In this document: positions 28,101 through 36,931 of the stretch, piece after piece | How positions within the stretch are numbered: the first letter of the stretch is position 1 | How the letters are laid out: each line of letters starts with the position of its first letter | Assembly: GCF_026340095.1 (NCBI RefSeq) | Contig: NZ_JAPEPO010000001.1 | Coordinates: forward strand, 5,356,001 to 5,420,000 | DNA: 64,000 nucleotides | DNA from: Streptomyces sp. NBC_01446 | Lineage (GTDB): Bacteria; Actinomycetota; Actinomycetes; Streptomycetales; Streptomycetaceae | Direction of reading: 5' to 3' | Made by a program: the position numbers and the translations under genes | The notes under the pieces: model-generated | What the model was told of the DNA's origin: nothing | Database searches by the model: none | Seen by the model: only the letters and a program-made list of their open reading frames with translations

Positions 28101-29082
28101 CATGGAGCAGCCCACGTCCGCTGGTGGCGGCAAGCGCAAGAAGCGCGGCCGTGGCGGCAACGGCGCGGAGCCCACGCTCGAGCACGACCACGAGCAGGCG
28201 GCGCTGGAGACGGAGGTGGAGACCGAGGCAGAGGTCGCCGCCGAGGTCGCGGCCCCGGTCGCACTGGCCGAGCCCGAGTTCGTGCCCGACGAGGAGCTGT
28301 ACAGCAGCCCCGCCGAGGCGGAGGCCGCGGCCCGTGGTGGCCGTTCGCGCCGTCGTGCGACCCGCAGGGCGTCGGCTCCGGCCGGCGCGCCCAAGGGCGA
28401 GGCAGCCCCGAAGGAGGCCGCCAAGGTGGAGGCCCCGCAGGTCGAGGCTCCCAAGGCTGAGGCCCCGCAGATCGAGGCGGAGCCCGTCGTGGCCGAGCCG
28501 GTCGTGGCGGAGCCCGCCCCGGTCGAGGACGCCGCTCCCAAGGGGCGTACGCGCCGTCGGGCGACCCGTAAGGCGACGGCTCCTGCCGGTTCGCCGAAGG
28601 CCGCCGCCGAGGCCGAGGTGACCGTCACGGCGCCCGCCAAGCCCGAGCCGGAGCCCGTCGTCGCCGAGGAGCCCAAGGCCGCTGTGGCCGAGGAGAAGGC
28701 CGAGGCGCCCGTCGAGAGCGCGGCTCCGGCCCGCCCGCGTCGCCGCGCCGTCCGCAAGGCCACCGCGCCCACCGCGTCCGAGGAGACGGCCGTCGTGGTC
28801 GTCTCGTCGGCCACGGAGGCGCAGGCCGAGCCGGAGCAGGCCGAGCCCGAGGCCGCCGAGCAGGCGCCCGCCGCCAAGAAGACGGCCCGTAAGACGGCCA
28901 AGAAGGCGACGGCGAAGAAGGCCGCCACCAAGAAGACCGCGGCCAAGAAGACGGCCGCGAAGAAGACGACGGCCAAGAAGGCGGCGACGAAGACCGCGGC
29001 CAAGAAGGCGACCGCGAAGAAGACCGTGGCGGCCGAGCAGCAGGCTCAGCCGTCCGTCTCCGCCGCGGCCGACGAGGCCTGA
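25170..29082 (+). CDS. rne: Ribonuclease E/G (frameshifted in the N-terminal arm as read here)
   Basis: Endoribonuclease of mRNA decay and rRNA maturation. Reading ATG 25170, skipping one C at about 25440, and continuing to 29082 gives about 1,303 residues with the Streptomyces layout: a long charged N-terminal arm, the central S1/catalytic domain (about 26,800-28,120; VMVVRQHGERTQIGVLEDD onward) and a charged C-terminal arm. The catalytic Asp residues are in IVVDVNTGKF and VVIDFIDM; the zinc-link Cys pair is CVHC. Both arms carry repeated RRRATR(R/K)-SAPAGAP elements, and the end is a Lys/Ala histone H1-like tail. Without correction the first frame stops at 25874 and the catalytic part would have to start internally, for example GTG 25663. 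Confidence 0.9.
25440..25441 (+). other. Probable +1 base (frameshift) in rne
   Basis: The frame from 25170 reads ...GGG CGC CCG CGG and then gives Pro-Ala-Cys-His-Pro-Pro. Removing one C at 25440/25441 restores CGG CGT GCC ACC CGC CGC, the RRATRR module seen five more times in this protein, and joins the catalytic frame with no stop in between. Confidence 0.85.
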
Positions 29083-29104
29083 GCAACGCGGTAGATCCGG
29101 ATCC

Positions 29105-29141
29105 GACGCCCCCGAGCCGCACCACGCGGCTCGGGGGCGTC
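29105..29141 (+). terminator. rne terminator
   Basis: A 16-bp perfect stem (GACGCCCCCGAGCCGC and its complement) with an ACCAC loop, 22 bp after the stop. Confidence 0.9.
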
Positions 29142-29300
29142 GGCGTGTCACAGTTCACGTATTTCGACTGGACCGCACCCTGCTCTTGGAGACCGGTCAA
29201 CTACCTGTAAAACTCATGGAGTCGCACGAGTGAACATGAACGATCACGCGACCGCGCGTTGGGGAGAACACGCGGCCCGTGAAAATGGGGAGGGGTAGCA

Positions 29301-30653
29301 ATGGCGCACGCGCGCCTGAGAGGCACGGGCCGTCACCGTGCCGTGAAGCCGGTCAAGGGCGCCAGACAGGCCGTGGCCATCGCCACGGTCTTCTCGGCGG
29401 CCGGGATCCAGGCCACCACGTCCGTGGGGACCGCCGCCGCGGACACCCCGACGTGGACCGAGGGGCCGATATTCAACGACCCGCACGGCACCACGGACCA
29501 GCAGTACGCGATCCGCACCAGGCTGATCCAGCTGACGAACGCGGCGCTGCCCGGTTCGGTGATCAAGGTCGCGGTCTACCACGTGTGGGAGCAGTCGGTC
29601 GTCGACGCGCTCGTCGCGGCCAAGAACCGCGGCGTGAACGTGCAGATGCTGCTCGACGAGTCCAGCGTCAGCGACCGCCCCACCAACACGTCGTACACCC
29701 AGTTGAAAACGGCCCTGGGCACCACCAGGACGAGCTCGTCCTTCGTGACGCTCTGCCCGGCGCACAAGTCCTGCCTGGGCGATCCCAAGTACGGCCAGTC
29801 GATCATGCACAACAAGTTCTGGCTGTTCTCCGCGGTCGAGGGCGCCACGAACGTCGTCGTACAGACCACGTCGAACTCGACGCCGTCGGCGCACACGAGG
29901 TTCTACAACGACGCGCTGATGCTGCCGAACAACGGCGTGATGTACGAGGCGTACTCGGACTACTTCACGGACATGACCGGCAAGAGCTGGTCGACGTGGG
30001 ACTACCGCACCGTCAGCAACGGCCTGTACAAGGCGTATTTCTTCCCGCGGGCCGGCACGGTCAACGAGTCCGACACGATGTACTCCGTCCTCAACAACGT
30101 CGCCTGCTCCTACAAGGACCCGGTGACCGGCGCCGCGAAGAATACCGTCATCCGGGCCGCGATCTTCAAGGTCACCCGCAAGCAGATCGCCGACAAGCTG
30201 GTCTCGCTGAAGAAGCAGGGCTGCACCGTCAGCCTCATGTACGCGGAGACCGACAGCGCCAAGAGCCTGGGCGGCCCCAAGGGGACGTGGGAGGCGCTGC
30301 ACGCCACCGGCGGGCCCTCGCTGCGCTGCTTCAACGACGACCGGGACCCGCTGAACCCCGGCAAGAAGCTCACGACGCCGTACATCATCCACTCGAAGTA
30401 CCTGCTGGTGGACGGGATGTACGACGGCAAGCGCAACAAGATCACCTTCACCGGGTCGCAGAACTACACGGGCCCCGCGCTGCGCGAGAACGACGAGGCG
30501 ATCGTCAAGGTCGACGACGACTCCGTGCACGACGCCTACCGCGACCACTTCAACCGGGTGTGGAACGTCACCTGGCCCGGCACGGCCGACGCCACGGACC
30601 TGTGCAAGGGCGTGAAGCCGCTGCCGCAGGACGGTGAGAAGCCGCCCGCGTAG
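29301..30653 (+). CDS. Secreted phospholipase D-like protein
   Basis: 450 residues. Long signal peptide (basic N-terminus with hydrophobic AVAIATVFSAAGIQATT, cleavage near AAADTPT at about 45-48). Two PLD halves: the first has MHNKFWLF followed by TTSNST, the second IHSKYLLVDG followed by GSQNYTG. The second is a full HxKx4D motif; in the first the Asp position is Ser. These enzymes hydrolyse phosphodiester bonds in phospholipids or nucleic acids; the substrate is not readable. The ATG at 29301 has GGGGAGGGG upstream. It stands alone between terminator-like hairpins, with the rplU promoter right after it. Confidence 0.9.
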   Translation: MAHARLRGTGRHRAVKPVKGARQAVAIATVFSAAGIQATTSVGTAAADTPTWTEGPIFNDPHGTTDQQYAIRTRLIQLTNAALPGSVIKVAVYHVWEQSVVDALVAAKNRGVNVQMLLDESSVSDRPTNTSYTQLKTALGTTRTSSSFVTLCPAHKSCLGDPKYGQSIMHNKFWLFSAVEGATNVVVQTTSNSTPSAHTRFYNDALMLPNNGVMYEAYSDYFTDMTGKSWSTWDYRTVSNGLYKAYFFPRAGTVNESDTMYSVLNNVACSYKDPVTGAAKNTVIRAAIFKVTRKQIADKLVSLKKQGCTVSLMYAETDSAKSLGGPKGTWEALHATGGPSLRCFNDDRDPLNPGKKLTTPYIIHSKYLLVDGMYDGKRNKITFTGSQNYTGPALRENDEAIVKVDDDSVHDAYRDHFNRVWNVTWPGTADATDLCKGVKPLPQDGEKPPA

Positions 30654-30683
30654 CCCGCGCGCACCCGGCGGAAGGGGGCTGGT

Positions 30684-30713
30684 TTGACCCTTTCGGCGGG
30701 TGACCCGTAACCT
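30684..30713 (+). promoter_or_regulatory. rplU promoter
   Basis: TTGACC, an 18-nt spacer, TAACCT: the best -35/-10 pair in the window, of the housekeeping HrdB type. Transcription would start near 30720, leaving a leader of about 150 nt before rplU. Confidence 0.75.
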
Positions 30714-30756
30714 TGACCGTCGGCGTCTGTTGAGCGCCGCACCCCTGAGCACCTCA

Positions 30757-30778
30757 CCTCCCGGTCCGCCGGGGGAGG
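30757..30778 (+). promoter_or_regulatory. Hairpin in the rplU-rpmA leader
   Basis: CCTCCCGG / CCGGGGGAGG with a TCCG loop inside the transcribed leader. Ribosomal operons often carry autoregulatory leaders; whether this binds L21 is unknown. Confidence 0.4.
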
Positions 30779-30868
30779 CCGCTCGTCCAATCCGGAACAT
30801 CACGGGCCTTCGGGCGCGTGTGAGCGGCTGGCTTCAGGGGTTTCGTTCCGAGCGAGAGTGAGATCCGC

Positions 30869-31189
30869 GTGTACGCCATCGTGCGCAGCGGTGGTCGCCA
30901 GCACAAGGTTGCTGTCGACGACATCGTTGAGGTTGACAAGATTTCCACCGCCAAGGTTGGCGACACCGTAGAGCTCTCTACGCTGCTCGTTGTCGACGGC
31001 GACGCTGTGACCAGCGACCCGTGGGTGCTGGCCGGCATCAAGGTGCAGGCCGAGGTCGTGGACCACCACAAGGGTGCCAAGATCGACATCCTTCGGTACA
31101 AGAACAAGACCGGCTACCGCCGTCGTCAGGGTCACCGTCAGCAGTACACGGCGATCAAGATCACCGGCATCCCCGCGGCTGCGAAGTAA
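30869..31189 (+). CDS. rplU: 50S ribosomal protein L21
   Basis: 106 residues, full length. It starts MYAIVRSGGRQHKV and ends in the family signature KTGYRRRQGHRQQYTAIKI; binds 23S rRNA. The GTG at 30869 is the family start. rpmA follows after 14 bp. Confidence 0.98.
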   Translation: MYAIVRSGGRQHKVAVDDIVEVDKISTAKVGDTVELSTLLVVDGDAVTSDPWVLAGIKVQAEVVDHHKGAKIDILRYKNKTGYRRRQGHRQQYTAIKITGIPAAAK

Positions 31190-31203
31190 GGGACTGAGAC
31201 AAG

Positions 31204-31458
31204 ATGGCACACAAGAAGGGCGCATCGTCCACTCGGAACGGGCGCGATTCCAATGCTCAGCGGCTCGGTGTGAAGCGCTTCGGCGGTCAGACCGTCAACG
31301 CCGGTGAGATCCTGGTCCGCCAGCGCGGCACCCACTTCCACCCGGGCACGGGCGTCGGTCGCGGTGGCGACGACACCCTGTTCGCGCTGAGCGCCGGTGC
31401 GGTGGAGTTCGGTACGCACCGCGGCCGCAAGGTCGTGAACATCGTTCCGGTCGCCTGA
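31204..31458 (+). CDS. rpmA: 50S ribosomal protein L27
   Basis: 84 residues starting MAHKKGASSTRNGRDSNAQR, the flexible arm that reaches the peptidyl transferase centre. It has no Firmicutes-type cleavable extension. Same operon as rplU. Confidence 0.98.
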   Translation: MAHKKGASSTRNGRDSNAQRLGVKRFGGQTVNAGEILVRQRGTHFHPGTGVGRGGDDTLFALSAGAVEFGTHRGRKVVNIVPVA

Positions 31459-31500
31459 AACCCCTAGTTCCTAGGACTCAGGCTCCGTAGAGCGTTTTCG

Positions 31501-31567
31501 CGAGGGCGGACCTTGCTTGCCCGGCCAGAAGCTTCGGCTTCCGGATCGGGAAGCAGGTCCGCCCTTC
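31501..31567 (+). terminator. Long hairpin between rpmA and obgE
   Basis: A 67-nt near-palindrome: CGAGGGCGGACC-TGCTT pairs across to AAGCA-GGTCCGCCCTTCG, with an inner perfect GAAGC-TTCG-GCTTC tip. No U-run, so it may attenuate rather than end transcription into obgE. Confidence 0.75.
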
Positions 31568-31650
31568 GTGTGTTTCCAATGAACGACGAGCAAAGACATT
31601 TCGTACTCCTCCGGCCTCGTGCCGGGGGAACCCCCAGGAGGCACTGAACC

Positions 31651-33084
31651 ATGACCACCTTCGTGGACCGCGTCGAACTGCATGTCGCCGCGGGTAACGG
31701 AGGCCACGGCTGTGCCTCCGTTCACCGTGAGAAGTTCAAGCCGCTCGGCGGCCCGGACGGCGGCAACGGCGGCCGTGGCGGCGACGTCATCCTGGTCGTC
31801 GACCAGGCGGTGACGACGCTCCTCGACTACCACCACTCACCCCACCGCAAGGCCACGAACGGCAAGCCCGGCGAGGGCGGGAACCGCTCCGGCAAGGACG
31901 GCCAGGACCTCGTCCTGCCCGTGCCGGACGGCACCGTCATCCTCGACAAGGCGGGCAACGTGCTGGCCGACCTCGTCGGCCAGGGCACGACGTACGTCGC
32001 CGCCCAGGGCGGCCGCGGCGGCCTCGGCAACGCGGCGCTGGCCTCGGCCCGCCGCAAGGCCCCCGGCTTCGCGCTCCTCGGTGTGCCCGGTGACCTCCAG
32101 GACATCGTCCTCGAGCTCAAGACGGTCGCGGACATCGCGCTCGTCGGCTACCCGAGCGCCGGAAAGTCGTCCCTCATCTCGGTCCTGTCGGCCGCCAAGC
32201 CGAAGATCGCCGACTACCCGTTCACGACGCTCGTCCCGAACCTCGGCGTCGTGACGGCGGGCGAGACCGTCTACACCATCGCCGACGTGCCGGGCCTCAT
32301 CCCGGGCGCCAGCCAGGGCAAGGGCCTCGGCCTGGAGTTCCTGCGCCACGTCGAGCGCTGCTCGGTCCTGGTCCACGTACTCGACACGGCCACCCTCGAA
32401 TCGGACCGTGACCCGGTCTCCGACCTCGACATCATCGAGGAGGAGCTCAAGCAGTACGGCGGCCTCGACAAGCGCCCGCGCCTCGTCGTCCTCAACAAGA
32501 TCGACGTACCGGACGGCCAGGACCTCGCGGACCTGGTCCGCCCGGACCTGGAGGCCCGCGGCTACCGCGTCTTCGAGGTGTCGGCCGTGGCCCACAAGGG
32601 CCTCAAGGAGCTGTCCTTCGCCCTCGCCGAGATGGTCGCCGCGGCGCGCGCCGCCAAGCCCAAGGAGGAGGCGACCCGCATCGTCATCCGGCCGAAGGCG
32701 GTCGACGACTCGGGCTTCACGGTCGCGCAGGAGGAGGACGGCCTCTTCCGCGTGCGCGGCGAGAAGCCGGAGCGCTGGGTGCGCCAGACCGACTTCAACA
32801 ACGACGAGGCCGTCGGCTACCTCGCCGACCGTCTCAACCGCCTCGGCGTCGAGGACGCCCTCCTGAAGGCCGGCGCGGTCACGGGCGACGGCGTGGCCAT
32901 CGGCCCCGAGGACAACGCGGTCGTCTTCGACTGGGAGCCCACGGTCATGGCAGGCGCCGAGATGCTCGGCCGCCGAGGCGAGGACCACCGCTTCGAGGAG
33001 CCGCGCCCCGCGGCCCAGCGCCGCCGCGACAAGACGGAGCGCGACGACGCGGAGCAGGAGTACGACGAGTTCAAGCCGTTCTAG
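31651..33084 (+). CDS. obgE: Obg GTPase
   Basis: 477 residues. Obg glycine-rich domain (about 1-158, VAAGNGGHGCASVHREKF), G domain with G1 GYPSAGKSSL near residue 167, G3 DVPGL and G4 NKID, then the C-terminal OCT domain (RIVIRPKAVDDSGFTV) and a charged tail. It acts in 50S assembly and, in Streptomyces, has been linked to the onset of aerial growth. AGGAGG 9 nt before the ATG. Next to rplU-rpmA, as in most bacteria. Confidence 0.97.
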   Translation: MTTFVDRVELHVAAGNGGHGCASVHREKFKPLGGPDGGNGGRGGDVILVVDQAVTTLLDYHHSPHRKATNGKPGEGGNRSGKDGQDLVLPVPDGTVILDKAGNVLADLVGQGTTYVAAQGGRGGLGNAALASARRKAPGFALLGVPGDLQDIVLELKTVADIALVGYPSAGKSSLISVLSAAKPKIADYPFTTLVPNLGVVTAGETVYTIADVPGLIPGASQGKGLGLEFLRHVERCSVLVHVLDTATLESDRDPVSDLDIIEEELKQYGGLDKRPRLVVLNKIDVPDGQDLADLVRPDLEARGYRVFEVSAVAHKGLKELSFALAEMVAAARAAKPKEEATRIVIRPKAVDDSGFTVAQEEDGLFRVRGEKPERWVRQTDFNNDEAVGYLADRLNRLGVEDALLKAGAVTGDGVAIGPEDNAVVFDWEPTVMAGAEMLGRRGEDHRFEEPRPAAQRRRDKTERDDAEQEYDEFKPF

Positions 33085-33110
33085 GCGTAGTCGGGCGTTC
33101 CCGCCCAGCT

Positions 33111-33155
33111 CATGAAGAAGGCCCCCGGGAGATTCTCCCGGGGGCCTTCTTCATG
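33111..33155. terminator. Perfect palindrome terminator between convergent genes
   Basis: A 22-bp inverted repeat (CATGAAGAAGGCCCCCGGGA plus GA) around a single central base, between obgE and the minus-strand transferase gene; works for both strands. Confidence 0.9.
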
Positions 33156-33201
33156 TTCAGCCTGCGCGCGGAGCTTCAGTGTTCAGCCCGCGCGCCGAGC
33201 G

Positions 33202-35286
33202 CTACGCCGTGACCGTGTCGCCGGACTCCGAGTCGGAATCCAGGGCCTCGGCGAACTCGTCCCCGTCCGTGTCGCGCTGGCCGGGGATCTCCGCCGCGAG
33301 GCGGGACGCCATGCGGACGCGGCGCTCGTCGGCCCGGTCGCACAGCGCGCGCACCGCGTCGTTGAAGCGGTCCAGGGACGGCGGGTCGGAGGGGCCCAGG
33401 AGGTGCTCCTTGAGCTCCGCGCGGGCCTCCGCATGGGAATCCGTCTCCGGGGTGCGTACGGCCGCGAGAAGGGCGGGTACCTCCGTTGCCGCGGGCGTCA
33501 GGATCGTCGCCGCGCTCACCGTCGGGAATCCGGCGCGGAAATCACTCTCGGACATGCCCGAGGTGTTCGCGACGGCGTACGGCTTCTCGCTCGTCAGCCA
33601 GTCCGAGACGACCGAGGAGACATCGCTGATGAGGACGTCGGCCTCGTTGAAGCAGGTGAAGATCGCCGGGCGGGCGTCCGTGATGACCAGGTGCTCCCAC
33701 TCCGGGAAGGACGCCCAGTAAGCGGCCTCCCACGCGGCGGTCGCCTCGGCGACGGCAGACTGCCGGTCCCCGTCGGGCGCGCCCTGGAGCATCATGCGCT
33801 CCATCTCGTCCGCGCTGGCGCGGAACGCGGTCGACGTCAGCCTGTCCAGCTCCGCCGCGCGGCGGACCAGCTCGGCAGCGGCCTCGGGGCCGGGCCGGGC
33901 GCCGGAGCGCTTCGCGGCCGCCTCGCGGACCATCGCCTTGATGCGCTCGTTCGCGACGCCCGCGCGCGGGTCGACCGAACCGGTCATCGGGTGCGGCTTG
34001 TAGAGGAGGCGTACGGAGTCGTCGGCGAGCAGGTGCTTGACGATGTTCTCGCCGGCGAGCAGTACCGACGTGTTGCCCGGGTTGCCGTCCCAGCCCTCCC
34101 AGGTAGGGGCGTAAAGGACCGTCGTGTACGTGCCCCGGGACGCGCCGGTGGCGCGCTTGATGGGCGAGAGCTGCGGGCGGCCCACCTCCACGACGTCCTT
34201 GTCCTCGACGCCGATGTCGGCGAGCTGGTAGCGCTCGCGGGCCGCGGGCCCGGCCACCCACACCTCGTCGTACGCCTTCGCGTACGGGTTGCAGGAGGAC
34301 AGCTTGTCGCTCTCGCCGTGGTTGATGAAGGCGTGCTTGATCGTCGGGATGCGCAGGACCTGGGAGGTCTTCGCGGCGTTCGCCGGGTGCAGCACCATCT
34401 TCAGCGTCGAGTTCTCCAGGGAGAACATCGTGGCGACCTTGGGGAAGCAGATGATCGGCACGTCGGTCGCGTCGATCTTCTGGACCATGAACCGCTCGCG
34501 CAGCACGATCAGCGGCTTGCCGTCGACCTCGGAGAGCGTGGAGAGCCACATGTTGGCCTGGTACGCGGACGACGTGCCGCCCGAGAAGTACATCGCGACG
34601 GTGGGCTTGTAGTCGGCCAGCCACCGGTCGAGCCAGGCCATGACCTTCTGCTCGCTCAGGGCGCGCTTCTTCGGGAGCAGCCAGGTCGCGAGGTGGACCG
34701 TGCCGCCGCCGAGCAGCACGATCGAGACGGCGAGGCCGATGCCGCCCCAGAGCGCGTCGGTGGTGGCCGCGGTGATCAGCAGGCCGACGGTACCGGGGGC
34801 GGCGAAGGTGAGCAGGCGGTGGCCCTGGCGGCGGGCCAGGATGCGCGGCGGGGCCGCGGAGAGCCGCAGCTCGGACGCGTCGATGTTCCGCGTCACGATG
34901 GGCAGCGCGCGCGTGCGCCGCACCAGCACGGCCACTGCCTGGCACACGAAGTGCAGGGCGTAGAAGGCGAGCAGCGCGATGGTGAGGGGGGACTGTTCGG
35001 CCAGCGGCTCGATGCCGTCGATGCGCAGGAGGCCGACCAGGATCAGCATGTCGCGCAGCAGCTGCCGGACGGTGACATCGAAGCGGATCTTGCCGAGGAG
35101 GGAGAGCAGGCCGGGCTGCTTGTACTGGAGATACGTGTCGAGCGCGAGACCTGCGGCGCTCGCGGCGACGAACACCGGGACGTACGGGATCAGCGCGCTG
35201 ACGAGCTGGGCCGTGTAGAGCGCGAACATCGCGAAGAGCGCGGAGAGCTGCACGACGCGGCGGGGGGCAAGGCCGGCGGAGGGCAC
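33202..35286 (-). CDS. Membrane-anchored TagF/TagB-like glycopolymer transferase
   Basis: 694 residues. The first 225 hold about five hydrophobic segments (AMFALYTAQLVSALIPYVPV, LIALLAFYALHFVCQAVAVL-type stretches, TVGLLITAATTDALWGG). The rest matches the CDP-glycerol glycerophosphotransferase fold: INHGESDK, VLYAPTWEGW, LLYKPHPMTG and the diagnostic DVLISDVSSVVSDWL. Such enzymes polymerise polyol phosphates or transfer phosphoglycosyl units; in Streptomyces they are thought to make wall glycopolymers. A long Ala/Glu insert (about 450-520) is atypical. The GTG at 35286 has AGGAG 10 nt upstream. The nearby LCP gene could encode the enzyme that attaches its product to peptidoglycan. Confidence 0.85.
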   Translation of the reverse strand: MPSAGLAPRRVVQLSALFAMFALYTAQLVSALIPYVPVFVAASAAGLALDTYLQYKQPGLLSLLGKIRFDVTVRQLLRDMLILVGLLRIDGIEPLAEQSPLTIALLAFYALHFVCQAVAVLVRRTRALPIVTRNIDASELRLSAAPPRILARRQGHRLLTFAAPGTVGLLITAATTDALWGGIGLAVSIVLLGGGTVHLATWLLPKKRALSEQKVMAWLDRWLADYKPTVAMYFSGGTSSAYQANMWLSTLSEVDGKPLIVLRERFMVQKIDATDVPIICFPKVATMFSLENSTLKMVLHPANAAKTSQVLRIPTIKHAFINHGESDKLSSCNPYAKAYDEVWVAGPAARERYQLADIGVEDKDVVEVGRPQLSPIKRATGASRGTYTTVLYAPTWEGWDGNPGNTSVLLAGENIVKHLLADDSVRLLYKPHPMTGSVDPRAGVANERIKAMVREAAAKRSGARPGPEAAAELVRRAAELDRLTSTAFRASADEMERMMLQGAPDGDRQSAVAEATAAWEAAYWASFPEWEHLVITDARPAIFTCFNEADVLISDVSSVVSDWLTSEKPYAVANTSGMSESDFRAGFPTVSAATILTPAATEVPALLAAVRTPETDSHAEARAELKEHLLGPSDPPSLDRFNDAVRALCDRADERRVRMASRLAAEIPGQRDTDGDEFAEALDSDSESGDTVTA

Positions 35287-35619
35287 TGGGCGGGGCTCCT
35301 GGCAGGGGGGGTCGGGTGGAGGGGGAAAGATTTACGGGGGGTGCGGCATTCTTCGACGAAGGCCGACCACTGACCGTATGACTTTCGCGCCCTCGCTAGC
35401 AATCCTTCGTGACAGCAATCACCGGATAAAGGGGCAAAGGCCCCACGATCTCTGGGCAGCGATTCCTTTCGCCGCCTCCGGTGGAATTCCTTTCGCGTGA
35501 GCCTGCCGTCCGCCCCTCGGAACCCGGAGGCGCCGCGCCGTGTCGCTCACGTAGATTGCAGGACCTGGGCCGTGGCCGGGACGAGGCCCGCGGCCGGTCA
35601 GCACCGATGGGGAACGCAC
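35287..35619. other. Divergent intergenic region
   Basis: 333 bp between the transferase gene and proB. It contains an 11-bp direct repeat, ATTCCTTTCGC at 35462-35472 and 35486-35496, spaced 24 bp, and a possible proB -10 (TAGATT at 35551-35556). The stretch 35330-35480 is poorer in G+C than the genes. No small gene with a ribosome site was found. Confidence 0.45.
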
Positions 35620-36759
35620 GTGTCAGCGGCAGGGCAGGACATGAGGCAGGGCGTGGCGGAAGCCCGCAGGATCGTGGTCAAGATCGGATCCTCCTCGCTC
35701 ACCACCGCCGAGGGCGGCCTCGACGCCGACCGGGTCGACGCCCTCGTCGACGTGCTCACCAAGGTCCGCAACGGCGGTGCGAAGGAGATCGTGCTCGTCT
35801 CGTCCGGCGCCATCGCCGCCGGGCTCGCGCCGCTCGGCCTGCGCCGGCGCCCCAAGGACCTCGCCCGCCAGCAGGCGGCCGCGAGCGTCGGCCAGGGTCT
35901 CCTGGTGGCCCGCTACACCGCCTCCTTCGCGCGCTACGGCGTCCGCGTCGGCCAGGTTCTGCTCACCAGCGACGACATGGCCCGCCGCGCCCACCACCGC
36001 AACGCGTCGCGCACCCTCGACCAGCTCCTCGCGATGGGCGCCCTGCCCGTCGTGAACGAGAACGACACCGTGGCCACGGACGAGATCCGCTTCGGCGACA
36101 ACGACCGGCTCGCCGCCCTGGTCGCCCACCTCGTCCACGCCGACCTCCTCGTCCTCCTCTCCGACGTCGACGGCCTCTACGACGGCGACCCCGCCAAGCC
36201 CGGCAGCTCGCGGATCTCCGAGGTCCGCGGCCCCGCCGACATCGCGCACGTCAAGATCGGCAGTGCGGGGAAGGCGGGCGTGGGCACCGGCGGCATGGTG
36301 ACCAAGGTCGAGGCGGCCGGGATCGCCGCGGCCGCGGGCATCCCCGTGGTCCTCACCAGCGCGGTGCACGCGGCCGACGCGCTCGCCGCCCGCGACACCG
36401 GCACGTACTTCCACCGCACGGGCCGGCGCAGCGCCGACCGCCTCCTGTGGCTCCAGCACGCCTCCACGCCGCAGGGCGCGCTCACGCTCGACGACGGGGC
36501 GGTGAAGGCTGTCGTGGAGGGCCGCAAGTCGCTCCTTCCCGCGGGCATCGCGGCCGTCGAGGGCGAGTTCAACGCGGGTGACCCCGTCGAGCTGCGCGAC
36601 ACCACGGGGCGCGCGGTCGCGCGCGGCCTGGTGAACTTCGACGCCAAGGAGATCCCGCAGCTCATCGGCCGCTCCACCCGCGAGCTGGCCCGCGAGCTGG
36701 GACCCGCCTACGAGCGTGAGGTCGTCCACCGGGACGACCTCGTGCTGCTGCGTGCCTGA
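35620..36759 (+). CDS. proB: Glutamate 5-kinase
   Basis: First step of proline synthesis: phosphorylates glutamate with ATP. 379 residues from GTG 35620 (MSAAGQDMRQGVAEARRIVV), which has GGGGAA upstream; the open frame extends 41 codons further but lacks coding character. An amino-acid kinase domain (IVVKIGSSSLTT, LVSSGAIAAG, NENDTVATDEIRFGDND, GTGGMVTKVEAA) is followed by a C-terminal PUA domain (about 285-372). proA lies 0.7 kb downstream with one small gene between. Confidence 0.97.
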   Translation: MSAAGQDMRQGVAEARRIVVKIGSSSLTTAEGGLDADRVDALVDVLTKVRNGGAKEIVLVSSGAIAAGLAPLGLRRRPKDLARQQAAASVGQGLLVARYTASFARYGVRVGQVLLTSDDMARRAHHRNASRTLDQLLAMGALPVVNENDTVATDEIRFGDNDRLAALVAHLVHADLLVLLSDVDGLYDGDPAKPGSSRISEVRGPADIAHVKIGSAGKAGVGTGGMVTKVEAAGIAAAAGIPVVLTSAVHAADALAARDTGTYFHRTGRRSADRLLWLQHASTPQGALTLDDGAVKAVVEGRKSLLPAGIAAVEGEFNAGDPVELRDTTGRAVARGLVNFDAKEIPQLIGRSTRELARELGPAYEREVVHRDDLVLLRA

Positions 36760-36798
36760 CCCCCCGGCGATATGTGAAGATCCGGCGTCCGCTCCGGT

Positions 36799-36816
36799 TG
36801 TAAACCGTGTAAACGG
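36799..36816. repeat. Tandem 9-mer TGTAAACSG, possible operator
   Basis: TGTAAACCG directly followed by TGTAAACGG, in the AT-richer gap between proB and the next gene; could be a protein binding site or part of a promoter. Confidence 0.35.
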
Positions 36817-36931
36817 CCGAAAGCCGGGCCTCCGGCGGGGGACCTTCCCCAAAACCGCCCCACGACGGGGCTTGGCCTGCTCAACTTTGTTTCAGGAAGT
36901 TCCGCACGACCATTGCGCAAAGGAGGCCGTC

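Noticed and set aside
24448..29151. Very long open frame on the minus strand opposite rne (and similar ones opposite 16.8-20.6 kb, 9.9-11.6 kb and 3-4.5 kb)
   Set aside because: In such G+C-rich DNA the strand opposite a gene rarely contains stops; these frames are low-complexity Leu/Gly/Arg/Asp strings without ribosome sites or family motifs, while the plus-strand frames encode recognisable proteins.
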